The notes beneath the pieces are model-generated. The model ran no database searches. It was not told the origin of the DNA and saw nothing but the letters and a program-made list of their open reading frames with translations. 64,000 nucleotides of DNA from an uncultured Eubacteriales bacterium (lineage in GTDB: Bacteria > Bacillota > Clostridia > Lachnospirales > Lachnospiraceae). Shown piece after piece: positions 43,720 through 53,768 of this stretch. The position numbers and the translations under genes are program-made. How positions within the stretch are numbered: the first letter of the stretch is position 1; each line of letters begins with the position of its first letter. Location: NCBI GenBank assembly GCA_949292785.1, contig CASFBK010000008.1:62001-126000 (forward strand), read 5' to 3'.

Positions 43720-45618
43720 CTACTCCTTTACGTCTTTTTTTAAAATTCCTAATAATACTGCACTTATAATTGTTCCCACTACCAATGATACCACATACAT
43801 GGCGGTATTGCCAACTACCGGGAATACAAAAATTCCACCATGAGGCGCCATTAAGGTACAGTCAAATGCCATGGAAATAGCTCCTGCAATTCCGGAACCC
43901 ACAATCAGGGACGGAAGCACATGCAGCGGGTCGGATGCCGCAAATGGAATGGCACCTTCGGAAATGAAGGAAAGTCCCATAATAAAGTTGGTTGGTCCTG
44001 ACTTTCTCTCATCTGCGGTAAATTTCTTTTTGAATAATAAGGTTGCTAATGCAATGGCACAAGGAGGAACCATACCACCAATCATAACCGCTGCCATGAT
44101 ATTATAGTTTCCTGCTGCAATAGATGCAGTTCCAAACACATAAGCTGCCTTGTTGATTGGTCCGCCTAAGTCTGCCGCCATCATTGCGCCCAATATCAGC
44201 CCCAGTACAATGGAACTTGCACCGTTCATACTGGAAAGTCCGTTATTTAACAGTGTATTCAATGCACCAATCGGCGGTTCCACTACATAGTTCATTGCAA
44301 TACCTATGATAAAAATTCCAAGAAGCGGATAGAGCAATACGGTTTTGATTCCGTCTAAGCTTTCCGGCAGTTTTTCAAAGAGCTTCTTCATGCCAACAAT
44401 CAGATAACCTGCTAAAAATCCTGCTACTAAAGCTCCCAGGAAACCGCTCTTTCCGTTTGCCGCGATGGCACCGCCTACAAATCCAACGGCAAGTCCCGGA
44501 CGGTCTGCAATACTCATGGCAATGAAGCCTGCCAGAATCGGAAGCATAAAGCCAAATGCCGTATCACCAATGCCTTTAAACACTGCTGCTAATGGCGTAA
44601 TTGTACCAAAGTTTCCTCTTTCATCTGCTGCGAGGGATGCTAAATCCACACTCATACCATCAATCAGGAAAGCAAGGGCAATCAGGATACCTCCGCCTAC
44701 TACGAATGGAAGCATGTGGGAAACTCCGTTCATCAGATGCTTATATATCTTATGTCCGGCACTTTCTTTTCCCGTGGATGTCTCCTTCTTCACTGTCTTT
44801 CCGCTGGCATGGTATACTTCTACATCACCGCTTTGAGCCTTTTTTATCAGTTCTTCTGCTTTATTGATTCCATCAGAAACCTGACGTACAATGACCTTTT
44901 TGCCGTCGAAACGTTCCATCGGCACATTGGTATCTGCGCATACGATGATACAATCTGCTGCCGCAATTTCTTCGTCGGTCAGCACATTTTTTGCTCCGCC
45001 GGAGCCTCTGGTCTCTACTTTAATACTGTGTCCTAATTCCTTCGCCTTTTTCTCTAAGGACTCAGCTGCCATATAGGTGTGGGCAATACCGGTAGGACAT
45101 GCAGTAACTCCAAGCAGCTTGCAGCCTGCTGTGCTCTCTTTCGCTTCCTCTTCTGCTAATTTTTCCCGTTCTGCCTCGTCTACATACCTTAAAAATTCTT
45201 CTTTTGTCTTTGCGCTCCGCAGTCTTGCCGTAAATTCTTCATCCATCAGCAGTACGGACAAACGGCTCAATACGTCCAGATGCACGTTATCCTTGGTATT
45301 GGGTGCTGCAATCAGGAAAATCAGGTCTACCGGTTCCCCATCCAAGGAATCGTAGTCCACACCGTCCGGTACCACCATGGCTGCCAGTCCGGGTGCTTTC
45401 ACTGCATCGCATTTTCCGTGGGGAATTGCAATTCCTTCTCCGGTTCCTGTAGTTCCCTCTTCTTCTCTTTTCAGTACCTGTGCCCGGTATGCTTCCCTGT
45501 CTTTGATTTTTCCAGTAGCCACCATCAGGTCTACCATTTTGTCGATTGCTTCTGCTTTTGAAGCAACCTGTCCGTTCAGTTCAATTCCTTCACTCATAAG
45601 TAAATCTGTGATTTTCAT
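43720..45618 (-). CDS. fruA: Fructose PTS enzyme IIABC
   Basis: 632 residues. IIA domain first with His67 (GIAIPHGKCDA), IIB next with Cys174 (GVTACPTGIAHTYMAAE), then IIC with about eight to nine membrane helices (from about residue 290; PFVVGGGILIALAFLIDG). Transports fructose and phosphorylates it to fructose 1-phosphate. Between fruK and an HPr-like gene. RBS AAGGAGG. Typical Gram-positive fruRKA layout. Confidence 0.93.
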   Translation of the reverse strand: MKITDLLMSEGIELNGQVASKAEAIDKMVDLMVATGKIKDREAYRAQVLKREEEGTTGTGEGIAIPHGKCDAVKAPGLAAMVVPDGVDYDSLDGEPVDLIFLIAAPNTKDNVHLDVLSRLSVLLMDEEFTARLRSAKTKEEFLRYVDEAEREKLAEEEAKESTAGCKLLGVTACPTGIAHTYMAAESLEKKAKELGHSIKVETRGSGGAKNVLTDEEIAAADCIIVCADTNVPMERFDGKKVIVRQVSDGINKAEELIKKAQSGDVEVYHASGKTVKKETSTGKESAGHKIYKHLMNGVSHMLPFVVGGGILIALAFLIDGMSVDLASLAADERGNFGTITPLAAVFKGIGDTAFGFMLPILAGFIAMSIADRPGLAVGFVGGAIAANGKSGFLGALVAGFLAGYLIVGMKKLFEKLPESLDGIKTVLLYPLLGIFIIGIAMNYVVEPPIGALNTLLNNGLSSMNGASSIVLGLILGAMMAADLGGPINKAAYVFGTASIAAGNYNIMAAVMIGGMVPPCAIALATLLFKKKFTADERKSGPTNFIMGLSFISEGAIPFAASDPLHVLPSLIVGSGIAGAISMAFDCTLMAPHGGIFVFPVVGNTAMYVVSLVVGTIISAVLLGILKKDVKE

Positions 45619-45637
45619 GGCGCTTTCCTCCTTATAT

Positions 45638-46540
45638 TTATAGTTGTTTTAATATCTCATCTACTTCCGGTTTTGTTGCCAGCCGCTCTGAAAACGCACT
45701 TGCGCTTCCCGTAGCAATTCCCATATAAAACGCTTCCTCATAGTTTCCCGTAGTCAGAAATCCCGTCAGAAATCCTGCTACCATGGAGTCTCCCGCTCCT
45801 ACGGAATTGACTACCTTCCCCTTTGGTGCCGGGCTTTGTCTTACCATTCCATCCTCTGACACCAGAATTGCTCCATCACCCGCCATGGAAATCAGAACAT
45901 TTCTTGCTCCCATTTCCTGCAGCTTTTTGGCATAAGTGATAATGGTGTCATTGCTGTCCATTGGTACATGAAAAATCTCTTCCAGTTCGTGATTGTTCGG
46001 CTTAATTAAAAACGGATGATACTTTAATACATTGACCAGCAAATCTCCGGTTGCATCTACCACCACCTTCATATGCTTCTTTTCTACCCGCTCCATAATC
46101 AGTTCATAGCTGGAATCCGGCATACTGCTCGGAATACTTCCTGCTAATACCAACACATCCTCCGGCTGCATGGCATCCATTTTTTGATACAGCTCTTCTA
46201 ACGCTTCCTTTGAAATCTCCGGTCCCTGACCGTTAATCTCGCTTTCTTCTCTGGAACGAAGCTTAATATTGATACGGGACATTCCTTCGGAAATCCGTAT
46301 AAAATCGGTATAACATCCCCAGCGCTGCAAAGCCTGTTCAATCTCCGTTCCGGTAAATCCTGCGGTAAATCCCAATGCAGTGCTCTCCATTCCAAGGTTC
46401 TTAAGAACAAGAGAAACATTGATTCCCTTTCCTCCGGGATATACCAGCTCCTTTGTTGTCCGGTTTACCTTGCCCAGCGTAAAATCATCTACGCTTACGA
46501 TATAGTCCAGGCAAGGGTTAAATGTAACGGTATAAATCAT
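45638..46540 (-). CDS. fruK: 1-phosphofructokinase
   Basis: 300 residues, pfkB/ribokinase fold: VYPGGKGINVSLVLKNLG near the N-terminus and catalytic NSVGAGDSMVAGFLTG near residue 250. It phosphorylates fructose 1-phosphate to the bisphosphate. Its ATG overlaps the fruR stop (ATGA) and fruA follows after 19 bases. Confidence 0.93.
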   Translation of the reverse strand: MIYTVTFNPCLDYIVSVDDFTLGKVNRTTKELVYPGGKGINVSLVLKNLGMESTALGFTAGFTGTEIEQALQRWGCYTDFIRISEGMSRINIKLRSREESEINGQGPEISKEALEELYQKMDAMQPEDVLVLAGSIPSSMPDSSYELIMERVEKKHMKVVVDATGDLLVNVLKYHPFLIKPNNHELEEIFHVPMDSNDTIITYAKKLQEMGARNVLISMAGDGAILVSEDGMVRQSPAPKGKVVNSVGAGDSMVAGFLTGFLTTGNYEEAFYMGIATGSASAFSERLATKPEVDEILKQL

Positions 46541-47307
46541 TTCTTTTCTCCTTTCTTTTTGATTTTATTTATTTCAACAATATTTTTGACTCCCTTAAAG
46601 CTGCTCCCTCTGACCTCCGTAGTCAATATGACTGCATCTTCAAATGCTGCAAAAGTAATGGGGGAAATCTGGTTGAACTTCTCCGGGTCACACAGTATAT
46701 AGGGTTTCCTGCACTGCATGATTGCCTTTTTCTTTACCATGGCTTCATCAATATCGGGTGTGGAAAATCCTGCATTCCGGCTGACTCCGTTTGTTCCGAG
46801 AAATCCAATGGCAAAATTATATTTTTCTAATTCTGACAGCGTCTCATTCCCTACAATCGCTTCTGTGGAAAGCTTTATTTTCCCGCCTAGAATATGTGCC
46901 TCGCAGCCTGCTTCTATCAATCGCTTTGCGTGGCCGATTGCATTGGTCACATAGATGGCAGTCCGTTCCGTGATAAAATCAATGACCCGTTCCGTAGTGG
47001 TTCCCGCATCCAGATAGACCAAATCGTAAGGTTGTATCAGCGACGCAGCATAGCGGGCAATTTCTATCTTCTCTTCCTTATTCTGCTTCTTACGGGCAGC
47101 CAAATCTTCGTCCTTGTCGTAATAAGAATTTACCGCGGTAGCGCCTCCATGCACCTTATTCACCCTGCCATCCTCTGCCAGCAGTAATAAGTCCCGCCGG
47201 ATGGTGGATTCTGAAGCCCCTAACACTTCCGTCAATTCCTGTACGGTAACGCTTCCGTTCTGTTCTATTAATTTTAATATTTGTTCTAATCTTTTCTCCA
47301 GCAGCAT
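46537..47307 (-). CDS. fruR: DeoR family fructose operon repressor
   Basis: 256 residues from ATG 47305-47307, chosen because AAAGGAGGTGG precedes it; the frame is open for 30 more codons through the operator. N-terminal winged helix (GSVTVQELTEVLGASESTIRRDLLLLAEDGRVNKVHGGA) and a C-terminal sugar-phosphate sensing DeoRC domain (DLVYLDAGTTTERVIDFI, ending EVRGSSFKGVKNIVEINK). Fructose 1-phosphate is the usual inducer of FruR. First gene of the operon, so autoregulated. Confidence 0.92.
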   Translation of the reverse strand: MLLEKRLEQILKLIEQNGSVTVQELTEVLGASESTIRRDLLLLAEDGRVNKVHGGATAVNSYYDKDEDLAARKKQNKEEKIEIARYAASLIQPYDLVYLDAGTTTERVIDFITERTAIYVTNAIGHAKRLIEAGCEAHILGGKIKLSTEAIVGNETLSELEKYNFAIGFLGTNGVSRNAGFSTPDIDEAMVKKKAIMQCRKPYILCDPEKFNQISPITFAAFEDAVILTTEVRGSSFKGVKNIVEINKIKKKGEKK

Positions 47308-47326
47308 TTTTCCACCTCCTTTTACC

Positions 47327-47392
47327 GTTTTTGAATGTTTTTGACTTGTTTTGATTGTAATTAAATAATACCACCATTTTCTTTCATTTTCA
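47327..47392 (-). promoter_or_regulatory. fru operon promoter and FruR operator
   Basis: Minus strand TTGAAA (47387-47392), 17-base spacer, TATTAT (47364-47369). Just downstream lie three direct repeats of GTTTT(T)GA (plus strand, starting at 47327, 47337 and 47347), a 10-base period typical of DeoR-family operators; binding would cover the start site. Confidence 0.7.
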
Positions 47393-47410
47393 ATCAAAAC
47401 AATTCACAAA

Positions 47411-47437
47411 AAAAGCACACATAATTTGTGCGCTTTT
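47411..47437. terminator. Terminator between araC-type gene and fru operon
   Basis: AAAAGCACACA (47411-47421) pairs with TGTGCGCTTTT (47427-47437), with T7 on the minus strand after the AraC-type gene. Confidence 0.7.
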
Positions 47438-47461
47438 ACTCAAATTTATTCTTTCCAACCT

Positions 47462-48355
47462 TTATTCCTTCCATGCAATCAATTTTCGAAACTGCTTTGG
47501 TGTAATATGCTTATAGTTTTGAAACATTTTTATAAAATAGCTGGTTGTGGCAAATCCCACCTCTCCTCCGATTTCTGTAATGGAAAGAGACGTCGATACC
47601 AGCATTTTCTCCGCCTCCCAGATTCGGATATGATTCAGGTATTCCCGAAACGTCATTTTCATGATTCGGTGGAAGGAACGGGAAAAGTAACTGTAACTCA
47701 TGTGACAAAGTTTTGCCATTTCCTCTGCCTTGATATCTCTGGCATACTGTTCTGTCACATACTTTAATGCGGGCTGTAACTGCCCCCGTAGATTCCGGTC
47801 ACCTGCATTTTCTTCTCTGGTATCTTTCCGGCTGGCATCCCAATACCGAAGCGTCCACAAGAATATGCTCCCGATATGATTTTTTACCGCAAGCTCATAA
47901 CCATATTTTTCTTCTGATACCTCTCTTACAATTTCATGAAACAGCTTTGGAATCTCTGTTTTTCCTACTATTTTTTCCCGTATTACCTTCTCGTTGGATG
48001 AATTTTCCGTCACAAAGGGAAGCATGTATTTCATTTCAAAATGATTGGCTGACATACCGTTGTATATCAGCTCCGGCAAAAATCTTACCACAATATATCT
48101 TCCGCCCTCTTGGGAAAGCGCATCTATCTGGTGCACTTCTCTTGCATTAATCAAAACCATATCGCCCCTGCCAAAATGATGATACTGCCCGCCTAAGAGC
48201 ACCTGGAATTCCCCTGAAATTCCATAGAGCAATTCGATATAATAATGATAATGTGCCGGAAATACGTTACCGATTCCCTCACATTCCTGTATATGACATA
48301 AATACTCACAACGAATCCCATCGATATAGGTCTGTTTTTCTTCCGGATAGTTCAT
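47462..48355 (-). CDS. AraC family transcriptional regulator
   Basis: 297 residues. N-terminal cupin-like sensor (AHYHYYIELLYGISGEFQVLLGGQYHHFGRGDMVLINAREVHQI) and C-terminal double helix-turn-helix (KAEEMAKLCHMSYSYFSRSFHRIMKMTFREYLNHIRIWEAEKML, then ITEIGGEVGFATTSYFIKMFQNYKHITPKQFRK). Divergent from the GH3 gene 113 bases away, which is its likely target, with a sugar as ligand. RBS AAGGAG. Confidence 0.92.
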   Translation of the reverse strand: MNYPEEKQTYIDGIRCEYLCHIQECEGIGNVFPAHYHYYIELLYGISGEFQVLLGGQYHHFGRGDMVLINAREVHQIDALSQEGGRYIVVRFLPELIYNGMSANHFEMKYMLPFVTENSSNEKVIREKIVGKTEIPKLFHEIVREVSEEKYGYELAVKNHIGSIFLWTLRYWDASRKDTREENAGDRNLRGQLQPALKYVTEQYARDIKAEEMAKLCHMSYSYFSRSFHRIMKMTFREYLNHIRIWEAEKMLVSTSLSITEIGGEVGFATTSYFIKMFQNYKHITPKQFRKLIAWKE

Positions 48356-48468
48356 GAATAATCTCCTTAGGACAAATTTTTCGTATTTTTGTATGAAAAA
48401 ATTATATCATCTTTTGCAGGAATGCGCTATACTCTGGTTAAAGTCAGGATTACCAAGGAGGTTTTATT

Positions 48469-51219
48469 ATGGAGCAAACAGTTTTTACAACGCTTTGTCG
48501 TACTGCTGCTGCAGAAGGCGCTGTACTATTAAAAAACGAACATCATACATTACCGATTCTCCCCGGAGAAACGATTTCTGTCTTTGGACGGTGTCAACTG
48601 GACTTTTACAAAAGCGGAACCGGCTCCGGAGGAGCTGTCAACGTTCCCTTCCGCACAAATCTTTTAGACGGATTACGGGATAATCATGTTTCCATCAACG
48701 AGTCTTTAGTGGAGACCTATCACTCATGGTTAAAAGACCATCCCTTTGATGATGGCGGCGGCGGCTGGGCAGCAGAACCCTGGAACCAGCAGGAAATGCC
48801 TCTTTCCCATGAGCTTGTGGCAGAAGCTGCCTCTGTTTCTTCCAAGGCTCTGGTGATTATCGGAAGAACCGCCGGAGAAGACCAGGACAACGCAGATGTA
48901 GCAGGAAGCTACCGGCTTACAGAAGAGGAATTGGATATGCTTAAGAAGGTGACTGCTCATTTTTCTAAGGTTGCCGTTTTGCTGAATACTGCAAACATCA
49001 TTGATATGAGCTGGATGGAGGATTGCGCTTATCAGAATCCAATTACTGCTGTTATGTACCTCTGGCAGGGTGGAATGACAGGAGGACTTGCCGCAGGAGA
49101 TGTGCTCTCCGGCGCTGTATCCCCTTGCGGAAAATTAAGTGACACCATCGCAGGTTCCCTTAAGGATTATCCCTCCTCTGCCAACTTCGGAAATGAGCAT
49201 GAAAACTTTTATCAGGAAGATATTTACGTGGGCTACCGCTATTTTGAAACCTTTGCACCGGAAAAGGTACTGTATGAATTCGGTTACGGACTTTCCTACA
49301 CCACCTTTTCCGTGGAGACAATTTCTTCCCACATTGCAGGCTCTGTCCCGGATGGTTCCATAGAGCTTTCCATAAAAGTCACCAACACCGGAACCTTCCC
49401 CGGAAAAGAAGTGGTTCAGGTCTATTACAGTGCTCCTCAGGGACTTTTGGGAAAACCTGCCCGGGAACTGTGCGCCTTTGAAAAAACCCGGGCGCTTAAT
49501 CCGGGCGAATCGCAGACACTTACCATTACGGTTCCGCTTCGCAGCATGGCATCTTTCGATGACAGCGGAATCACAGGTCACAAGTCCTGCTATGTACTGG
49601 AATCCGGCAGCTATGATATTTATGCAGGAACCAGTGTCCGAAACGTTACAAAGGTTCCTTTGAACCTTACGATTCCAGCTTTGCTTGTAATGGAGCACCT
49701 TCAGGAGGCACTGGCACCTACAAAAGCATTTACCCGCCTGAAACCGGGAACCGCAGACGAAAGCGGTATCTTTTCCACAGAATACGAACCGGTACCGCTT
49801 CAGACCATTTCTCTAAAGGAGCGTATTCAGAATGCTTTACCGGAAACGCTTCCTCAGACAGGAAATCAAAATATTCGTTTAAAGGATGTTGCTTCCGGAA
49901 ATGCCTCTATGGAGGACTTTGTGGCTCAATTTACCACAGAGGAACTGGCTGCCTTAGTTCGCGGAGAGGGCATGAGCAGTCCAAAGGTCACACCAGGTAC
50001 GGCTTCTGCTTTTGGAGGCGTTACCGACAGTCTGCTTGACTACGGACTCCCCATTGCCTGCTGTGCAGACGGTCCTTCCGGAATTCGCATGGAGGGCGGG
50101 CAGCTGGCTACCCAGATGCCAATCGGCACATTACTGGCATGTACCTTTCACCCTTCTCTTATTCGTGAGCTGTACGCCATGGAAGGACACGAAATGGTAG
50201 AAAACAGAGTGGATTCCCTGTTAGGACCGGGCATTAACATTCACCGCAATCCGTTGAACGGAAGAAACTTTGAATATTTTTCAGAAGACCCTTATCTCAC
50301 CGGAAAAATGGCTGCTGCCGTTACCAGCGGTATCAAAGACGGCGGCGCCTCTGCCACAGTAAAACATTTTGCTGCCAATAATCAGGAAACCAACCGTTCT
50401 CTGGTGGATTCTGTGGTTTCGGAACGTGCCCTGCGTGAAATCTACTTAAAAGGATTTGAAATTGCGGTAAAGGAGGGTCAGGCTTCTTCCATTATGACTT
50501 CCTATAATCCAATCAATGGACACTGGGCGGCTTCTAACTATGACTTAAATACTACTATTTTAAGAAAAGAATGGGGATATGACGGAATCGTCATGACTGA
50601 CTGGTGGGCGAAAATGAATGACCCTGTTACCGGGGGAGATGCAGATGAAAAAAATACAGCCGCTATGGTACGTGCCCAGAATGATTTGTTCATGGTAACC
50701 GGCAACAGCGGAGCTGAAACAAATCCGTTGGGAGACAATACCTTATCATCTGTTGCAGATGGGACACTCACCATTGGGGAACTGCAAAGATGTGCCATGA
50801 ATATATGCCGTTTTCTCATTGATACTCCCGCATTTGCACGGGTGGATTCCCCAGCGGGACAATATGTACACTTTGCGGCACTTCCACTTTCTGAGGATGT
50901 TCCGACTGTTTCTTCGAAAGACGGAATGATAACACTGCAAGATGTCTCCGAAGAAGTATGCCGTTTCCGGATACCGAAGGATGGCACTTATGCCGTACAG
51001 GCACGTTTTGTCTCCCACTCTTCGGATCTCGCACAGAGCACTACGAATATCATATTGAATGATTCCTTACTTGTCACCTTACAGTCCAACAGCACAAAAG
51101 GACAATGGTTGACTCAGGAATTACGCCGTGTGGTATTGGAAAAGGGCTGCTACGAATTAAAATTAAAGATTATGAGAGCAGGATTGGAGATTGACCAAAT
51201 CTGTTTTAGAGCAATTTAG
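48469..51219 (+). CDS. Glycoside hydrolase family 3 beta-glucosidase, swapped domain order
   Basis: 916 residues. The GH3 C-terminal domain comes first (about 10-290), then a fibronectin III-like domain (about 300-400), and the catalytic TIM-barrel domain after it (about 480-790; PIACCADGPSGIRM, NIHRNPLNGRNFEYFSEDP, ATVKHFAANNQETNR). The nucleophile is Asp711 in GIVMTDWW. This reversed order is known from Ruminococcus and Clostridium beta-glucosidases. No signal peptide, so cytoplasmic. About 100 extra residues at the end may be a carbohydrate-binding part. Divergent AraC regulator. Overlaps dgt by four bases tail to tail. Confidence 0.9.
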   Translation: MEQTVFTTLCRTAAAEGAVLLKNEHHTLPILPGETISVFGRCQLDFYKSGTGSGGAVNVPFRTNLLDGLRDNHVSINESLVETYHSWLKDHPFDDGGGGWAAEPWNQQEMPLSHELVAEAASVSSKALVIIGRTAGEDQDNADVAGSYRLTEEELDMLKKVTAHFSKVAVLLNTANIIDMSWMEDCAYQNPITAVMYLWQGGMTGGLAAGDVLSGAVSPCGKLSDTIAGSLKDYPSSANFGNEHENFYQEDIYVGYRYFETFAPEKVLYEFGYGLSYTTFSVETISSHIAGSVPDGSIELSIKVTNTGTFPGKEVVQVYYSAPQGLLGKPARELCAFEKTRALNPGESQTLTITVPLRSMASFDDSGITGHKSCYVLESGSYDIYAGTSVRNVTKVPLNLTIPALLVMEHLQEALAPTKAFTRLKPGTADESGIFSTEYEPVPLQTISLKERIQNALPETLPQTGNQNIRLKDVASGNASMEDFVAQFTTEELAALVRGEGMSSPKVTPGTASAFGGVTDSLLDYGLPIACCADGPSGIRMEGGQLATQMPIGTLLACTFHPSLIRELYAMEGHEMVENRVDSLLGPGINIHRNPLNGRNFEYFSEDPYLTGKMAAAVTSGIKDGGASATVKHFAANNQETNRSLVDSVVSERALREIYLKGFEIAVKEGQASSIMTSYNPINGHWAASNYDLNTTILRKEWGYDGIVMTDWWAKMNDPVTGGDADEKNTAAMVRAQNDLFMVTGNSGAETNPLGDNTLSSVADGTLTIGELQRCAMNICRFLIDTPAFARVDSPAGQYVHFAALPLSEDVPTVSSKDGMITLQDVSEEVCRFRIPKDGTYAVQARFVSHSSDLAQSTTNIILNDSLLVTLQSNSTKGQWLTQELRRVVLEKGCYELKLKIMRAGLEIDQICFRAI

Positions 51220-52658
51220 TCAATTCCCTTTAACTCCTGATACAATCGTTTGGCATAGCTGTCTGTCATGCCACAGATATGATCCGTCACCAGTAATAAC
51301 CGCAGGTACAGTTTTTCTCCCTCATCTGCCCCTGCGGCAAAGTGGCGGTAGATTGCAATATAGTTATCAGAAACCAATGCCATCATCTTCTTTTGTACCT
51401 CTGTCAGTTTCCTGTCTGTATCAAAATAAATTGCCGCATCCGTAAACTTATCCAGCAAAAAGTCAAAAATAGACTGGGCGGCGATTTCCAGCTTCAGAAT
51501 CGGCTTGGTCTGGAACGCATAACGAAATGCAATATCCCCCAGCGCTTCCATCATATATTCTCCATCCGTACCGGAAAACAAATCTTCCCCATGGGCGCCA
51601 TAGCTTCCATCCATGATTTCATCATAATGCCAGATAAAACAATCCGTAGCCGCATTTATCATCCAGCCCTGCACATAGACCACCCAGTTTTGAATGGCAT
51701 TGTTTTTGGCATTTTGAAGATCACGCTCTTTTGCTCTTTTATAACGGTATTCCAAGCCATCTACCATTTTATGAAAGGCTTCCTTACGTCTGCCCTCGGG
51801 GAGCCTTTCTTCTGCCAGCTTCAGTTCTTCTAACAACTGGTCATATGTAATACATCCTTTTTTTACTGCATCTTCAATATCTGCTGTTTTATACGCAATA
51901 TCGTCTGCCGCTTCTAACACAAAAGCCAATGGATGACGGTTTCCATCGGTACCAAGGCTGGTCTGCAAATCTTCAAAGATTTTCCGTTCTGCATAATAGT
52001 AGCCCATTTTTTTATTTTTGATATGAGACGTCTTTTTTATGTCCAGAGAAGAGACCGGATATTTTATAATCGTTCCCAGCAGTGCCTTGGTGAGATTCAT
52101 TCCATTTTCATCCACCAGATAATGAAGCTTTGTTACCAGGCGCAGCGCCTGGGTATTTCCTTCAAAATGATAAAAGTCCTGCTTCATCTGTTCGTTGAGC
52201 ATCTCACTGACAGGTACCGGAGCGTCCTCCTCTGACAACTGAAATGTCTTTTTCGGCAGATTTTGGCGAAACCAGTCGCGGATTGCAGTTTCGCCAAAAT
52301 GTCCGAAGGGAGGATTCCCTATATCGTGTAAAAGTCCGGCACACTGTAAAATATCGCAGATATAGCCCTGATACTCCGGAAGGAATCCTGCATCCTTTTT
52401 TTCTTTTAAAATCCGCTGGCTGATATTCTGTCCTAAGGACTTTCCAAAGGAAGAAACCTCCATGGAATGGGTCAGTCTTGTCCGGATAAAGTCGCTTTTA
52501 TCTAAGGGAAATACCTGGGTCTTGTCCTGAAGTCTGCGAAACGACGCACTCCCGATAATTCGATGATAGTCCTTTTCGTATTCGGAGCGCAGGTCACTAG
52601 AACCGCTCTTTTTAAAACTCCGGATACGCTCATCACAAAGTAATTGTTTCCATTCCAT
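51216..52658 (-). CDS. dgt: dGTP triphosphohydrolase
   Basis: 480 residues. HD-domain dGTPase: RRLQDKTQVFPLDKSDFIRTRLTHSMEVSS, AGLLHDIGNPPFGHFGE with the HD pair, and EAADDIAYKTADIEDAVKKG. It cleaves dGTP to deoxyguanosine and triphosphate. RBS AGAAGGAA. The DUF3783 gene lies three bases upstream, so they share a transcript. Confidence 0.92.
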   Translation of the reverse strand: MEWKQLLCDERIRSFKKSGSSDLRSEYEKDYHRIIGSASFRRLQDKTQVFPLDKSDFIRTRLTHSMEVSSFGKSLGQNISQRILKEKKDAGFLPEYQGYICDILQCAGLLHDIGNPPFGHFGETAIRDWFRQNLPKKTFQLSEEDAPVPVSEMLNEQMKQDFYHFEGNTQALRLVTKLHYLVDENGMNLTKALLGTIIKYPVSSLDIKKTSHIKNKKMGYYYAERKIFEDLQTSLGTDGNRHPLAFVLEAADDIAYKTADIEDAVKKGCITYDQLLEELKLAEERLPEGRRKEAFHKMVDGLEYRYKRAKERDLQNAKNNAIQNWVVYVQGWMINAATDCFIWHYDEIMDGSYGAHGEDLFSGTDGEYMMEALGDIAFRYAFQTKPILKLEIAAQSIFDFLLDKFTDAAIYFDTDRKLTEVQKKMMALVSDNYIAIYRHFAAGADEGEKLYLRLLLVTDHICGMTDSYAKRLYQELKGID

Positions 52659-52660
52659 GT

Positions 52661-53044
52661 TTATTCCTTCTTTCCATGCATTTTTTCATGTTCCTCTTTG
52701 ATTTCCCCAAAGAGCTGCACCGGATTCCAATACTGGTTGGTGGGTGTCATGGCTGCCTTGTAAGGAATACTTCCTGCACCAGACTTTCGAATCGCCCTTA
52801 ACACCATATCCATTCTGGGGCCGGAAATGCCTGCCATTACCAGCATTTCTGCCCCCAGTTCCTCTCCCTCATATTCCTCTTCTACCGGCGGAATGTCTTT
52901 GTTTCCAGCCAGAAAACCAATAGGCTGCAGATAATCCTTTTTTTCCACTTCTTTTATTTTTAACTTTAAAGGAAATAATGCTCCTGCAATCTTATTCCTC
53001 TTTTCTCTGTCTGTAAAATGAAATAAAAGTATGGTTTCTCTCAT
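52661..53044 (-). CDS. DUF3783 domain protein
   Basis: 127 residues from ATG 53042-53044 (AGAGGAC upstream; the longer frame overlaps the gene before). Soluble; ends in a conserved patch SGAGSIPYKAAMTPTNQYWNPVQLFGEIKEEHEKMH. No function is known to me. Located between a LiaF-like gene (14 bases upstream) and dgt (three bases downstream). Confidence 0.7.
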   Translation of the reverse strand: MRETILLFHFTDREKRNKIAGALFPLKLKIKEVEKKDYLQPIGFLAGNKDIPPVEEEYEGEELGAEMLVMAGISGPRMDMVLRAIRKSGAGSIPYKAAMTPTNQYWNPVQLFGEIKEEHEKMHGKKE

Positions 53045-53057
53045 ATTGTCCTCTTTC

Positions 53058-53768
53058 CTATATATAATAAATTTCCAGCGCTCCAAAGGAGACCTCACCA
53101 TTCAGCATCAGTACATTTTCATCACTCATAGAACAGTTTCCATGCTCCTTGCAGCCACCAAATGCACTTTCCAGATTCATGACTACCTTCCAGGTCTTTG
53201 GAATATACAGCTTCAAGTCCCCGAAAGAAACATCTATATTTACCAATGCTCTTCCGTCACCTAAAATGGCATTATCAAAATATACGCTCATACTTCCGAA
53301 GCTGCTTTCCAAATCAGCTTTCTTGAAGTTGGTACTGTTAATGTATTTGGTAGCAGAACTAAAGCTTACCTCGCAATGCACCCATTCTTCACTCTCCTCG
53401 TCAATGACTTCCTTATATTTCTCATTGTCCCATTCATAATGCTTGTTACTGCCCCAGCTTCTTTTTTTTTCTTTAAAAATCATGTTAAGTCCAATGGTAC
53501 CACATAATGCTGCTGCCAAAACAGGCCATGGCGTCAAGGCTTCCATTCCCAATGGCTTATCATAAAGGATACACAAAAAAGCCAGACTAAACAAAATGCC
53601 TCCAAAGCTTCTGTGAGCAATACTGTCAATCAATACTCCTGCCACTATAATGGTAAAAATTACGGTAAGCACACTGATATCCTGAAAATATCCCAGTCTA
53701 TTTACAACAATGAACACGGCTCCGAGGATAAATAACAATCCCCAAAAAATATTTTTTCCCTTCTTCAT
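53058..53768 (-). CDS. LiaF-like membrane protein
   Basis: 236 residues: four membrane helices in the first 100 residues (DUF5668-like) and a C-terminal right-handed beta domain with repeating units (VSFSSATKYIN, SSFGSMSVYFDNA, VSFGDLKLYIPKTWKV, EVSFGALEIYYI) as in LiaF/VraT-type cell-wall-stress proteins. Start overlaps the LytTR gene stop by four bases (ATGA). Probably a modulator of envelope response. Confidence 0.82.
   Translation of the reverse strand: MKKGKNIFWGLLFILGAVFIVVNRLGYFQDISVLTVIFTIIVAGVLIDSIAHRSFGGILFSLAFLCILYDKPLGMEALTPWPVLAAALCGTIGLNMIFKEKKRSWGSNKHYEWDNEKYKEVIDEESEEWVHCEVSFSSATKYINSTNFKKADLESSFGSMSVYFDNAILGDGRALVNIDVSFGDLKLYIPKTWKVVMNLESAFGGCKEHGNCSMSDENVLMLNGEVSFGALEIYYI

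Noticed and set aside
51216..51219. Overlap of GH3 and dGTPase genes as a sign of a sequencing error
   Set aside because: Both reading frames are intact with full-length products; a four-base tail-to-tail overlap is common.
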